This document shows, piece by piece, positions 1-12,810 of a stretch of DNA of 64,000 nucleotides. A model generated the notes under the pieces. The model did no database searches and was not told where the DNA came from. It saw only the letters and a list, made by a program, of their open reading frames with translations. The position numbers and the translations under genes are program-made. The DNA is taken from NCBI GenBank assembly GCA_025267735.1, contig CM046303.1:39135380-39199379 (forward strand). The letters run 5' to 3'. Source of the stretch: Mactra quadrangularis. Taxonomy: Eukaryota > Mollusca > Bivalvia > Venerida > Mactridae. Positions within the stretch are counted from its first letter, which is position 1. Each line of letters begins with the position of its first letter.

Positions 1-664
1 TTAATTGAGTAAAATAAAAAGGGACATTATTAGATTAAGTACGGTTCTGTAATTGTAGACGGTAATTGTCTACACTTGTGTCAAAAATTGATGTGAGACT
101 GCACTGTCAAAGTGTGATCTTAGTCGCTTAAGTTTTATAAAAATCATCAAAGGCGTCACCGATATTACAACTTTGAAGTAGCACTAAGATCAATGAAAAC
201 CGAAATACGATGGAACAAACTCCTCAACTATTTAGAGCGATATATATTACAGAAATGGAGAAATGGTTGGTCTCCAGGTTTGTTGAGTTTAACCCTTAAT
301 TTGTCATTGCATGTTAAGAGATAGATTGTTATCTTACAGATGGTTTAAATTTATGGTCAATGAGAATCTCTTGCTCTGGTCAGTTTTCAAGTTTTCAGCC
401 TGAATGTTACTTTGTTTCGATAGTTGAAAATGGGTTGTTTCACCACAATAATATTGAAATTCAATTTCTGAAATTCGTAACCATGACAATAAAACCTCTA
501 AGTATTAAGTATTGTCAGACTGTAGGAGTTGTTGATTAGGGTAAAAATGATTGTCTATATTGTATAGATACGATATAGATCGTATATGCACCTCAAACAT
601 TGGCCGATTCAATAACAATAGATCACATGTGAAGAGTGTAATGTATCTAATTTTATTCTTTTTT
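1..664. other. AT-rich stretch, nothing recognised
   Basis: No coding pattern, repeat or RNA gene was recognised here. Confidence 0.5.
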
Positions 665-875
665 TACGTTGCATTCAACACCTAGGTCATATACATGACA
701 GCCAGCTCTTCCTACTATAGATTTCCTGGACACTTATCTATCCCCAGTACTAATTTACCCTACCACACAGCCGGCAACTCATGTATAGGGTATGACCTGC
801 TGCGACCGGGTTTCGAACCCGCGATCTCTGGATTTGAAGTCAGACATGCTAACCACTACGCCACGGCCGCAGCTT
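665..875 (-). mobile_element. tRNA-derived SINE, family A
   Basis: Read on the minus strand it begins with a tRNA-like head at about 874-795. Box A is TGGCGTAGTGG (853-863) and box B GGTTCGAAACC (809-819), and the acceptor-stem halves pair. The body (CCAGGAAAT, then a GACCTAGGTGTTGAA-type tail) matches the copy at 41375-41675. The anticodon stem carries an extra base, which favours a SINE over a working tRNA gene. Confidence 0.75.
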
Positions 876-3738
876 TTAAACTTTAATCTGACCAAGCATC
901 TATCACTTAACTATCGAAGCGGAGATTATAATATCGAAACTGGCATTAAGGTTTAAGTAGTTTTGAAGTAAACAATTTCAATTCTTTAAATAAAGTCATC
1001 TTAGTACTTGAGTTGTATCCGTGTTGCTCTCTCTTGGTAAACTAAATGGATCACTATCAGTATATATCAAACTGAAACTATTGTTGTCTATTCATGTACA
1101 TTAGTTTAAGTTTCCTTCTACTTGACTTAGGTCACCGTTTGAAATTAAAGGAAAAGTTGACCATTTCCAAGAAAAATAGTTTCTGTCCTGAAAGGAGTGC
1201 ATTATAGTACAGTCGAGGCTGTCACATGTGATCCTCGAACAGACTTGCAAAAATGTCCAATAAGAGTCTTTAAATACAGATCCAAAGTTCGAATGGAGTT
1301 CAATTAATTGCACTTACTGATGAAGTCAATATAACTTCTTTACTTTATAACTACCTTGTTTTTATTGAATGTCAAAAATAATCAAAAACAATTTGAATTC
1401 AGGCATTTTTTCTTCAAAAATACGCTTTCTGTACGTCTGTGATGACAGTAAATTTATCACAGAAAAAAATCAATAGAAGCGTTACTTTCAGTCTAAACGA
1501 CAAACTTTCATCGACATTTGACATTCGGTCCAGCAAAATGAAATATTTTACTGGACCTAATTAAAGTTTACTGGACCAAAAAAAAAATATTAGCAATAAT
1601 GTTAAGAAATCAGTTTATTTTTATGATTTGAATAAGATATCCTAAATTTATATAAACAATATAACATCAAATAACACATTTCAATTCACTTCGGACCACT
1701 AATTTTCTAAAAGTTACTAAACCAACAACGATTTTGGTGGACTTGGTCATGCGTAATGCAGCGTTTGTTTTGAAATCCAATTACATGTCCATAGTCTCAT
1801 GAAATAGGGTGTCTTTTTTAATTCAGCTGATTTATAGAGTAAAAATGTTTTGGATGTCCGAAACTTGGTCGCATTTGATAAAATTTAATAGCCCTTAACA
1901 CATGAGTGGTCACTCAGGCAGTCTAGACTGTATATGTTTAAGTATTTTAAAAAACTGAGGTACAATAATTTCATTTTATAATGCTATGTTCCTTACCGCT
2001 ACGATCTAAAAGTGGTTGTCCGGGCAAGCGGACATCAGCTAATTTGTTTGATAGGATGCTGATACTTGTATCGTTTTAATTAGTAAAAAATGTTTATAGT
2101 TGTATCTCCCAAAAACGCATTTGATAACCATAGGCTCTTTTTATTCTTTTAATCAATTTATTTGTCTTAAATCCCTAGTTAATACATTTCAAACTTGTTT
2201 CATAATGTCTAGCAAAAGTTAAAAGGAATATAATTGAAATCAATAATTATGTCAATCTGAAAAAATAAATAGGTAATATAGATGTTGATTGAATAATAAA
2301 TGAGCAATAATATTATTACTTTTACCTATCTTTCCATTTTCTTCATTTGAAATTAAATCAGCCGTACATTCTTTCTTAGATCAATCTTGCACAACAAAGT
2401 TGTGACTGAATGTGCTCTATGTGCTAATCATCAATACGATTACTGCAACATTCAAGTATGGGTGCTTTCAATATAAACAATGCTACATGTGTTTATTTAG
2501 ATACTGGGCTTATCAGATTGAAATATAGATTAATAGTTCATCCGCTGTCAAATTGACTGGAGTGGTCAGGTAATGGTTTCATGGTGATTCTTGACATAAT
2601 AGTAGCACTTTCCTCAGTATTGAGGTGATTTTGACTCTTATGTGTATGAGTGTATTAATAGCTTTTAAGGTGCAATTTTGGGAGACAAAATTGTACATTA
2701 AAGATATATAAGTGACGAAATTAAAGAAAATTAATTTTGCAAAAAAACATTATTGACATATTGTATTTATATTTAAATAGTTTTTGACATGTTAAAAAAA
2801 ATTAAAAAGTATCTGCCTCTTGATTTAATTCAATTATGACATTTCATAAATATTTTAAGACATGCCATGTCCTAAAAGATTTAAAATCCTCGCCGAAAAT
2901 TACCAGTCGTTTCCGTAAGTCACGTGACTCGCATATTTAAAGACACAACTTATAAATCCTGGACATCAAAGGAAAATTGTAGTATAGTGGTTATATCATA
3001 ATAGTCGTGAAAATTTCAAGTATTACATGTTTCATGACTTTCTCGTGTTTGCTAGCAGGTGAAATAAATTGAGGCCCGTTCAAAGGTAAATTTTGAATTT
3101 GGTTGTTTGGTAAATATAAATTATACATGTTTATGCAAACTATACATTTTTTATGAAATAATCATTGCTCTTGTATAAACTCATTTTATCCTACTATAAA
3201 ACAAAATACAGTCAAGTAAAATGGCTAGAAGAAGGATAGTTATGTTTGTCACAAATGATCAACATGAAGTGCTAAGGTCTTTCATTCGTGACAGAAATTG
3301 GGATGTTGTTATTGAAGTTGTAAAACTTCCTCCACCACCTTAGAACACGGCATTTTCAGGGGTTTATTGATTGTCCTGAATGATTCTGTTCACCATGTAT
3401 AACAAATGAGCACTTAGGACTGGTGGCCTAAAGGGAATAAAGATAGACATATCTTGAATTCAAGATAAAGAAAATGCCTCTAAGTGTGTTTCTTGGCTAT
3501 GTTATGCAATCGGGGAGTTGGAGGGATGCAAGATACATAGACAGGAGGGCATTTGCGAGACTGGCACGAGGCAACCCCAGATTTCATCAGCGTGAGCTGA
3601 TACCTGAGTGCGTACTTGCACAGTGCAAAACTTGGCTACCAAACCCTCTAAACCGTCCATATATGGGTCACAAATGGCGATAAAACAAGTCGGGAAAACA
3701 TAATTGTTTATCCACTGTGGTATCAGCACTCGATTGCT
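876..3738. other. Long non-coding stretch, one weak 40-codon ORF
   Basis: No gene recognised. An ATG at 3221 opens a 40-codon frame starting MARRRIVMFVTNDQHEV, ending with a stop at 3341-3343. Its composition is protein-like but no family was recognised and no splice context is convincing. Confidence 0.4.
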
Positions 3739-3739
3739 T

Positions 3740-4050
3740 GTTTTTTGGGATTTAACGCCGTTGCACACATTATATAAGTTATATATCACGGCGGTCGGTC
3801 AACCGGCTCACTACTCCAGGAAAGGCTAAATCTCTAGATTTAGCTTTTAACCAACTACTAAGCGCATACTTTCGTCAGGGACTGACAACTGCGCTACATT
3901 ATTAAAAATAATTGGTAGTAGGGAGAATGGCCGTAGAAATAATTTCATAACCAAGCTCTACGAGAGTATGCCCCGCTCTAAAATGAAACCTACGACCCCT
4001 TAATCAGTAGACTTGCGAGCTACCAACAGCTAATCGGGCGGCTGTACCCG
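3740..4050 (-). mobile_element. tRNA-derived SINE, family B
   Basis: Inverse of the copy at 61998-62305. It reads from a degenerate tRNA-like head (about 4045-3975) through a GCGGGGCATACT junction, a central TTCTACGGCCATTCTCCCT domain, and a tail ending near TAAATCCCAAAAAA. The box B region is damaged, so this is an old copy. Confidence 0.75.
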
Positions 4051-4741
4051 ATTGCTCGCCGTTTGTATTGACAGATTTAAATCACTTCAGTTGCATCAAA
4101 GATTTTAACTCAAACCCAAAACAGCAAATATCATTGTCAATTATGAATATTTTTCAAGTGTGTGATGAAACGATCATTATCAACACTGCATTTGAACTAG
4201 GTTCATGTAGTCATTGCAGGGCCTCAGAAAGTATGTTCATTAATCGTAACATACTGAAATACTACCGTTATATCTAGCCCGAAAAAAGCGTGCAACACAG
4301 ATGTCAAAATTTGCGATAAGTTGTGTCTTGAATGAGGTAAACCAAAGTATGTGCCGCATATTTCAAGCTTTGACATTTATCATGATTACGTTTTTTTACC
4401 GGAACACCGTTTAATATGCAAATTAGCAACTGTCGTAATTTTCCGATGACGTACGAGTCTTATCGGCTATTTCCGTGAAATGGCCTCTGAAAGGAAAATT
4501 GGGTTATTTCATCCGTCGTCATCTGTGTGATGGATGGTAATCGCTGCATTTTTAATTCATAGTTAGTAATTTTAAATACCAAAGATCACTATTATGCAAC
4601 TTTTAGTTCTCGTCACTTTTATGACTTTAACTGAGATGGTTGAGGCAAACTTATCTCAGCGGGTATGATCCTTTATTAGCGTTTACGTGTATTAAACAGA
4701 TTAATATTAAAAATGAGCTGCATAATAAAAATGTAGGTTGT

Positions 4742-4862
4742 TTTGCTCCATAAAAGATTTATGGAGAAGTTGACAACCTTGTTGAAGGATGTGTACTGGT
4801 TATGAACAAGGTTCAGCAAAACTTAGTTAGGTGAACCTGCAACCATAAAACGACATTTATTT
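4742..4862 (+). mobile_element. SINE family A fragment
   Basis: Carries the family A body: ATGGAGAAGTTGACAACCTTG, then TACTGGTTATGAACAAGG and a GTGAACCTGCAACCATAAAA-type tail. The tRNA head is missing. Confidence 0.6.
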
Positions 4863-5740
4863 TATTAACACAGCGATAAGCTGAACAAAAAGCAAAGATT
4901 TACAAATATTAACAGAGTTTCTCAAGGCGGTGAACGTTCTCCAGTGTATCAAAACAAAAAAATGGCCGCCAAACGAAAAAAGGTAGGTTTTTCTTTAATA
5001 TCTTCTCTAAATTGCTTCCTTTGATCAAATTTTATGTACCAGAACACGCTACTCACTTTCTGGAACACGACGATGCGTAGATTATTGCATAAAGTCTAAT
5101 AGTTTTGAAATTATGCGGAACCTAGGATTCGAATCTACGAAATTCTCCCAACTATTCGAAAGATAGACTGGAGATTTTTATTATAATTTTCAATTTTTTC
5201 CTTAAATTCTTGGTTTTAGATGATTATTTTTAAGCAATAATTGTATTTTCGTATACAAAATCTGTCTAATTGCTGCCATCATCTAACAGGATTTTTTTAA
5301 ATACAAAATTTAATTTTATTTAAAAATGATAAACTGGAGATACAAAATAAGATGGATAGACTGGAGACCCAATTTTGTACAACTTGTTTTCTTGTTTCAG
5401 TATCCGTAGAAAGATGTATTGGAAGACTTGGTTAATTATCTATAATTATGATACAAAAGAATTTGTGAAACGTAAGTTATAATACTTTATTAAGAAGTAT
5501 AGTTAAAATGACAAGCCTACAGTTACTAAATTTGGCTGGTATCATCACTTATAGGTCCTCTACAAAGTTTGCCCAAATTATGCACATAGGATGAATATGC
5601 TCATAATCAGCTTTGATTTAACAGTGTTGAATATTGCATGGAAAGAATACTGCATACATATTTCTATATACATTGTATATAACTGTTCTCTGTTTTTTTT
5701 TTCTTCATGACAAGCATTATACGTTTTGTTACACCCCAGT
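4863..5740. other. No recognised feature
   Basis: AT-rich. A short ATG frame at 4963 followed by a GTAGGT donor-like site (MAAKRKK) could be a first exon, but no partner exon was found. Confidence 0.3.
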
Positions 5741-5744
5741 TACT

Positions 5745-5815
5745 TTTTTACTGGGTTTCACGTCGTGTCAACAAATTTTACGTCATTTTACGGCGTCCAG
5801 CACACCCCAGTATCA
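5745..5815 (-). mobile_element. SINE family A tail fragment
   Basis: CACGTCGTGTCAACA and TTTTACGGCGTCCAGCAC match the tail of the family A copy at 31755-31905 in the same orientation. Confidence 0.5.
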
Positions 5816-5821
5816 CATACA

Positions 5822-7525
5822 ACTGGACTTAAATTGGTTCTCAGTCGGTTTATTATTTCTCTATCCTGAACGGTTGTCTTCGGTAACTGCTATTTAGACT
5901 TTATGAAAAACCGGGTATCGGCGATGGGGATCGGTGATAAAACGGTTGTTTGTTTTAGCCGGATATTTCAACGAAAAAAATCGGCTAATAGTTTGGCAAA
6001 ACACGGGCGGGAGGGCGGGCGGACGAACGGGCGGGCGGACGAACGGGCGGGCGGTCGGGTATCCGGTGTCGTTAACAATTGCGTTAATTTTTCATTGTAG
6101 CATACATTTCTGCAATTTATTGTCAGATCTTTATGTAACTTCATACAATGCGAAATACCATGTGGTGAACAGAACTAGAAAGTAACCTCAACTCTACCTG
6201 GCTTAATTTTAATTATGGATTATTGCCCTTTGTAATTTTTGCGTTCAAGATTTTAAATCCGGCTTTAATGGGGTTTCCACATTACATTTCTTGTTGCCAG
6301 TTACAATGCGAACATACCATGTGGTGAACAGAACTAGAAAGTAACCTCAACTCTACCTGGCTTAATTTTAATTATGGATTATTGCCCTTTGTAATTTTTG
6401 CGTTCAAGATTTTAAATCCGGCTTTAATGGGGTTTCCACATTACATTTCTTGTTGCCAGTTAAGAAAGGAACCGGCGAACACCGATTTAGCACTGACGTA
6501 TCCGATTAGCCGCCGATTAATCACTTATCACAAGCTATTTGGAAAAGATGAGTCTCGTCGGTGAAAACTAACCGTCTTTTCCTATCGGGGATTCATATTT
6601 GTTCATCGGTGGCTTATCAGGGGCATATCGGTGATATCGGTCACAGTCAGCTTGTCAATCGGTAATTCGTTTGAAATTTTCAATGATCGAGAATTTTAAT
6701 CTGCTCCATCGTCTTAAAATCGATTTTAAATCCGGCTTTAATGGGGTTTCCACATTACATTTCTAGTTCCCGGTTTAAACGGAACCGACGAACACCGATT
6801 TAACACCGACGTCCCGATTAGCCGCCAATTAATCTTTTATCACAAGCTAATTTATATGGAAAAGACGGGTCTCATCGGTGAAAACTAACAGTCTTTTCCT
6901 ATGGGTGATTCATATTTGTACATCGGTGGCTTATCAGAGGCATATCGGGGATATCGGTCAAGACAGCTTGTCAATTGCTAATTCGTTTGGAATTTTCAAC
7001 TATCGAGAATTTTAATCTGCCCGATCGTTAAGCGAAAAACCAACAAGCGATCTACCAATGATCAACATGTGTAACTTGGCCCTTAGGACCCGATTTCACA
7101 TGGGGATCGGTGATTGATCATTTGTTCGTTTTTTTCTAGAGAGAACAGAACACACGAAACCCGATCTATCAACTACGTCTCTGATTAGCCACAGATTTAT
7201 CCATTTTCACAAACTATTGTTAAATATGAGTTTAATCGGTGAAAACTTGCTGGTCGGGTTTTAAAATGTTTGAAATTCTTGATCGGTTAAAATTTCATAC
7301 CAATTAATGTTTGGCAAGTTTTTTATGACTGACACCAATATATACCTCTGATAAGCCACCTGGTGCTCGTTGGTTTCGTTTTTAACTGGAAAAAATAAAC
7401 ATCCGATCTTTCACCGATCCCCATCGCCGATACCCGGTTACACATAAAATCTGAAATGCAGTTATCAATGCCAACCAATCAGACAAGAGACATATTTTAC
7501 CGATCGGGGACCAATTTAAGTCCAA
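5822..7525. mobile_element. Non-autonomous DNA element with ~130 bp inverted termini
   Basis: The left end (TGGACTTAAATTGGT at 5824) and right end (inverse ending about 7525) are inverted copies over about 130 bp. They include a perfect 27-bp block beginning CCGGGTATCGGCGATGG at 5911 and mirrored at 7409-7436. The interior has many ATCGGT/ACCGAT words on both strands and no transposase frame. A GGGCGGGCGGACGAAC-type microsatellite lies at 6005-6058. Target duplication and superfamily are undetermined. Confidence 0.75.
6147..6463. repeat. Two tandem copies of a ~159 bp unit
   Basis: The segment starting near CCATGTGGTGAACAG at 6159 recurs almost unchanged at 6318, a 159 bp offset, through TTACATTTCTTGTTGCCAG. 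Part of it (TTTAAATCCGGCTTTAATGG) appears a third time at 6723. The following segment 6470-6715 also recurs at 6778-7025 in diverged form. Confidence 0.85.
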
Positions 7526-7759
7526 CCTAAGTGTAACCGAGGTTAACTAATGGAGGAAAATAATTGAACCTTGGCATGAATGGTAAATGCATTGGAATTA
7601 AGCATCAGTTATCGTTTAATAACATTTTCATTTCTTCCAACTTTATGGATTACTATCAACACTTTTTGCTTTTTACATACCCAAGTTTTCTTATCCTTTT
7701 CTTATCACTATTATGTGATATATATAAAGTGTTATTTTCTCTACGTTCATTCTTTCAGG

Positions 7760-8275
7760 CTATGAGCAAAACAAGAACTAAAAAAGGCCGCTACGGCTGA
7801 AAATAAACTTTGAGAGAAAAAATCGACTTAGTGCTGTTTCTGGAAGCTCGATCGGCACTCCACCTGACAATTACAAACGTACATTTGAAAGAACTCCTAT
7901 AAAGTCATCATACTATCACTTGCATGTAAACCTATTTCAATCATCGTCATCGCTCAGATAAGATAAAGAAGAAAAATCTGATAATGCGGTTATTGATCAA
8001 TGTGAGACGGGAGATAATTTGAACAATATAAGTTCTGGCACCAATTCTGTTGAAGACAATATGACAGATGTAGAATTACTAAAAGTAATCACTGACACTG
8101 ATTTTGATACTTTGAACATGGCATTCGTCAACAATATTGATTTTCCTCCATGTTGCCTTAAAAAAGAGAACATGCTTGAATTGATTAACTTTGACTTTCT
8201 TCCGTGGAAGTATAACTAAGTTCTCTATTCAATCAATCCGGGTAAAATCTGGCTTTAATTTGGTTTTCACATTTG
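7760..8275 (+). repeat. Dispersed repeat with degraded coding-like frame
   Basis: A frame of uncertain origin runs from MSKTRTKKGRYG (stop at 7798-7800) into a 66-codon ORF at 8019-8219 with SVEDNMTDVELLKVITDTDF. The 3' part (8140-8273, ending ACTTGTT) is homologous to 28900-29073. Family not recognised. It is probably a mobile element remnant. Confidence 0.4.
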
Positions 8276-9520
8276 TTACTTGTTCATAACTATAAAAAGA
8301 CAGATTTTGTTTATACACTTTATTAATCTAACAAAAATATATTTAAAATAATTATCACAAGGATTTTTATAGCATTTTCACCATTTAACATATAAATTCA
8401 AAATTGAACTCATGAGTTTATATATTATTCATGTATATGTACTTTTATCATCCATAAACTTGTAAACAATATAAGATGCTAACAACGCTGTATAATTACA
8501 TGTATATGTTTTCCTGTATATTACATAATTATGTGGGTCATATTATTTAAATTTGAGCTGTAATAGTTTACAACTTGATCTAAAATTATTTATAACTTGT
8601 GACCTTTTGAGCCATACTAAGTACGAAGTCTACAGACTCGGTTTTCAAAGGTTATCTTAAAATCTGCTTTCAGTCTTAAAATATTGCTTTACATTTGGCC
8701 TGAACATTTTTATTATGTTTCTTATTACCATGTTACTATGCCTATCAACCCCAATAAATAAACAATATTTAAGCGATAGTAGACTTTTTCTTATATTTGA
8801 TTTATTGAACAAGTGTTTCAGTCAATGTCTAGATCTTGACCTAATCATTTTGATATTGACTGCAAATGGTTTATAGTGAAATGGTTTGTGCTCAGTGAGC
8901 TGAACAGTAAACACACGTAAATAGTAATTACACTATAAGACTAGTTGACCCACAACATTTGGAAGTACATTAGCTTCTCGGTGGCAATTCTACGTGATTA
9001 TAATATCAAAAATGCTACGGTGTCAAGAAGAAAATAGTAAAGAATCTGCAGCGATTTGAGTCATATTTCCATTATACTTATTCCAGGCTAAGCAGAAAAC
9101 TGTGAACTTCTTGATGCACATCTCCAACGCCAGATTTATACTATCTGCAAACTTGCTGGATAACCTCTGCGTAGTCTTTTAATTCATCCGCTTAATTTAA
9201 TGGCACGAATGGCCAGTTTTGAAAATGATATTGGCCATCGCAATTGTCAGATTTTCTTTTCGAAACCCCTGAAAACGTGACGGCGTCTGTTTATAAAGAC
9301 CACTGTGTAAATACATAGGTTAAGGGTCTTTTTAAGTAAGTTTCAAATGAATTCAACGTTTGCTGTTAATTCTTGCGGAAAAATCATGTGAATTTAGTTA
9401 TTTGCAATATTCGCTATCACTTTTGCGTCGGGGTTCGCATTTACGATGGTTTGGAGGTTAAAGTTTTTAAGCTCCAATATGTATGAAGTTAAGTTTGTAA
9501 ATTTATATGTAGGTACTTTA
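8276..9520. other. No recognised feature
   Basis: AT-rich sequence without convincing ORFs, repeats or RNA genes. Confidence 0.4.
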
Positions 9521-9529
9521 TCTAGACAG

Positions 9530-10060
9530 CTTTTCAGGGACATAACTGTGAATGAATTGTTTTTTTTTAGTTATGCCCCATCATATTCTAACATTGAAGA
9601 TTAAATTTGTTCAAATGGAATATATATAAAGTAGAACTTTATAAATATATTTGATGCTTATTTCTCAGGTCTTTACCTTTCAGACTTTTAAGGGACATAA
9701 CTTTTGAAGTTATGTCCCTTTATTCTTATAACATTTAAGGTTAAAAGTTATTTTAACTAAATCTTATCAGTACTGTAAAGGTATTTGATTGAAAGTTAAA
9801 ATGCTTATTTATCCACACTACATTTACACGACTACAAAAGGAAATAACTCTTGAAGTACTTTTTTAGGAGTTGTGCCCCTTTTCAGCTTTTTAGTTATGG
9901 TTTTTGAACTTTGAAGTGTAAAAATGAATACTCATATAAGATATTTTTATGAAAGATGGTATGCTTATGCATTGTTCACAACTATAGATGGACATAACTC
10001 TTGATTATTTATTTTTGAAATTATGCCCCCTAATTTTAAAGTTAAAATTTCTTCAAATTG
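9530..10060. repeat. Tandem ~150 bp repeat with GGGACATAACT motif
   Basis: GGACATAACT-like words at 9538, 9692, 9840 and 9990 give offsets of 154, 148 and 150 bp. Each is followed 20-40 bp later by a TTATGCCCC or TTATGTCCC word in inverted sense. The second unit holds a perfect hairpin at 9690-9720 with 14-bp arms (AAGGGACATAACTT) and a 3-nt loop. A related single unit lies near 49731-49772. Confidence 0.7.
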
Positions 10061-10180
10061 AAATACATTTTTGTATTTTTAATACTTAAGACATATAAAT
10101 AAAAGTAGGTATGCTTATTTATTGATGATTCTTCGTCTTAACTATAGGATGTGTGTTATGGGAGTAATGCCTGTTTTATA

Positions 10181-11351
10181 CGAGGGTTGATCAAAAATAA
10201 ACCGGATTGTTTGAACCTTAAGCTGCATTGTGAGATAAGATAAATAAAAATGTACATAAAAGTTTGGGGAGTTCATCTGCAAAAGATGCTGAAAACGGTA
10301 CTGAAAAATATTGACAAACTATGAAGATATAGTAATTTGAGTGAGTATATGTCTTAAGACACGGAGCACGGTAAATCGACACTGATAACGTCGTTGCGTG
10401 GCGTTTTATCACATCATCTCCTTCGCTTCCTTACTGCCGATTGTGACTTGGTTTTGGGGATGAAGGACTATGACCAGGTTTCATCTGTCCTTATGATAGT
10501 CTAAGGAACTAATCCCTTTTCTTGATTCACTCTAGAATGTAGGCTCGTGATTCCTGCACGTAGAGGACCAACTCAATGTCTTTTAAGAGGTGTGGGAACA
10601 AGTGCGCGTGCCCTGTTGTCAATAAACAAGTTTGATTAAAGTAAATAATGTGTGCAAAATATTTTTCATTTTTCATCCATTGCAAGAAAAGTCTGTATGA
10701 TACCTTAGCTCAAATCAATTTTGCCATTAACTCCTGAATGGACAACCGTCTGTCATTTGCCAGTGTGTTTGCCACTGACGTTACCAACGTCGTTGTGTTT
10801 TATCTTCTTTCTCCCTCTTCCTTCTTTGATGATGGCGTCAATATTTCCTTCTCCAAATCGCCTGTGGCAATCGAAAACGACTTTCCTGCTATCTGCATGC
10901 TTCTCGAACATAGCTCCAATTTTTTACAAGTTCTCCAGAGAGTTTTGCCTTTATGCAGGAAAAAATTATTAATTACCCTTATTTTAAGCTTTTTCGAGGA
11001 GCCATTTTTACGTTAGGTTTTATTGTGCCAACGTTATTCAAACAGTGATTGTTATAATACGCGCTGATCAAATGATGTCAAGTTTTGCAAATACATCAAT
11101 AAATGAAGACGCGACGCTTTCCCAGATTTTTATGTACGCTGCATTTTTGTGAACAGCACATAGCATCTTTTAACAAATAATAAAACATTAAAAAATTTTG
11201 AAGAGAAATACCGGTATAAGCTTTTTTATAGAAATAATAGATCAACATTTTGTATATACATTGAAATTTATATTGATGTATAGAAATGTACATTTGAAGT
11301 AATACATATTATTTGAGAGTAAAAATCCGGTTTATTTTTTATCAACCCTCG
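10181..11351 (-). mobile_element. Dead mariner-like element with TIRs and TA duplication
   Basis: CGAGGGTTGATCAAAAATAA at 10181 is mirrored at the right end (ATCAACCCTCG ending 11351) over about 28 bp with one difference, and both ends are flanked by TA. Minus-strand remnants include an N-terminal helix-like NDRRLSIQELMAKL (around 10710-10760) and TDETW near 10473-10487, the first catalytic Asp motif of mariner transposases. A stop follows that motif directly and frames are broken throughout. Confidence 0.85.
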
Positions 11352-11639
11352 TATTTATATGAATTGATTATTATTGTTTTACTGATTTATTTCCTATAAG
11401 TAAGATAAACCTTGCCATGAGCTAAACGCTCGAAAAGACTAGCGCGCTGTACTTCGCTGCTCTTTTTAACTTTATTAATGGATACAAAATAAAGTATTTT
11501 ATGGATAAAATTGCTGTACAATTTCGATATTTGACATAATCTTATTTTTTTTTAAATAAGTTTAGGTCATCGTTCCTTCAGCACTCCAGTGCTTTGATTT
11601 ATTATAATTATTTAGCAGACTATTAATCAAAGCGCTAAG

Positions 11640-12810
11640 GTTTTAGGGCCCCTGGGTCAAAGGTCAAGGTCACAGGGGCATCATATTGAAAAACCTTGTC
11701 CGGATAATAACTCAATAACCACTGTACCTAGGTTCACAAAATTTTATGTGAAGGTAGCCCATGTGTCAAGGATGTGCCCTACAGGTTTTGGGGACCCAGG
11801 TTCAAAGGTCAAGGTCACAGAGGCATCATATGGAAAAACTTTGTCCGGACAATAACTGAACAACCAAAGTACCTAGGTTCACCAAATTTTATATGAGAGT
11901 AGCCCATGTGTCAAGGATGTGCCTAATCAGTTTTGGGGAAACAGGGTCAAATTTAAACCTTCAACCAGTAGATAGCAAATTACCAAGCAGTGTCTTCAAT
12001 TGTTCAATCAATATGTTAATTAAGTCAAAATGGCAAACAATGGAAATAATGCTATATTTAATAAGTAACATGAAATTAGTTCACCAAATTTTATGTGAGG
12101 GTAGCCCATGTGTCAAGGATGTTCCCGATTGGTTTTGAGGCCCCTGGGTCAAAGATCAAGGTCACATGGGCATCATATAGAAAAACCTTGTCCGGACAAT
12201 AACTAAACAACGATTGTACCTGATTAACCAAATTTTATGTGGATAAGCCCATTTGTCAAGGAGTAATGTGTTGATAGCTTTTAATAGAGGATGTTCCCTT
12301 TTGATTTGGAGACCCCAGGGTCAAAAGTCAAGGTCACTGGGACTTAATTTATATTGAAACATTTTCCGGACAATAACTCAATAATGATTGTACCTAGGTT
12401 CACCAAATTTTATTTATGGGTAGCCTAAATGTCTGGCATATGCCCTTTTGGTTTTAGGCCTTTGGGTCGAAGGTCAAGGTCACAAGGAAATCATGAGGAA
12501 AAACCTTGTCCAACAACCAACTTTATCTAAGATCACCAAATTTGGGTCAAGGGTGTGAACTTTTGGTTCTGAGGCCCCAGGGTCAAGGTCACTGGAAGTT
12601 AGTGTGGGAAAACTTTGTGCTGGTGATAACTCAACCATGGCTGTACTTAGGTTCTCAAAATCTTTGCTTTGGATAGCCCTCCAGTTAAGGATGGGACCTA
12701 TTCTGAGATCCCGGGTCATTGGTCTAGGTCACAGGGACTTCATATGAGATAGAACACAGCATGGACTGCACACGGACGTATAATGCCCCGCCCAGCAGAG
12801 CTCTTGTTAA
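11640..12810 (+). mobile_element. AGGTCA-rich tandem-core element, 5'-truncated copy
   Basis: Consists of diverged ~146 bp units containing GGGTCAAAGGTCAAGGTCA, TTGTCCGGACAATAACT and CCTAGGTTCACCAAATTTT. It ends in CCCCGCCCAGCAGAGCTCTTGTT, the 3' end shared with the copies at 35310-37961 and 45854-47672. The 5' hairpin start seen in those copies is absent. Confidence 0.8.

Noticed and set aside
795..874. Functional tRNA gene
   Set aside because: Box A, box B and the acceptor stem are good, but the anticodon stem has an extra base and a SINE body follows.
5395..5465. Possible exon between CAG and GTAAGT
   Set aside because: All frames contain stops within a few codons, or give no recognisable peptide.
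10721..11016. Two overlapping + strand ORFs (83 and 92 codons)
   Set aside because: They lie opposite minus-strand mariner transposase remnants, so they are antisense shadows.
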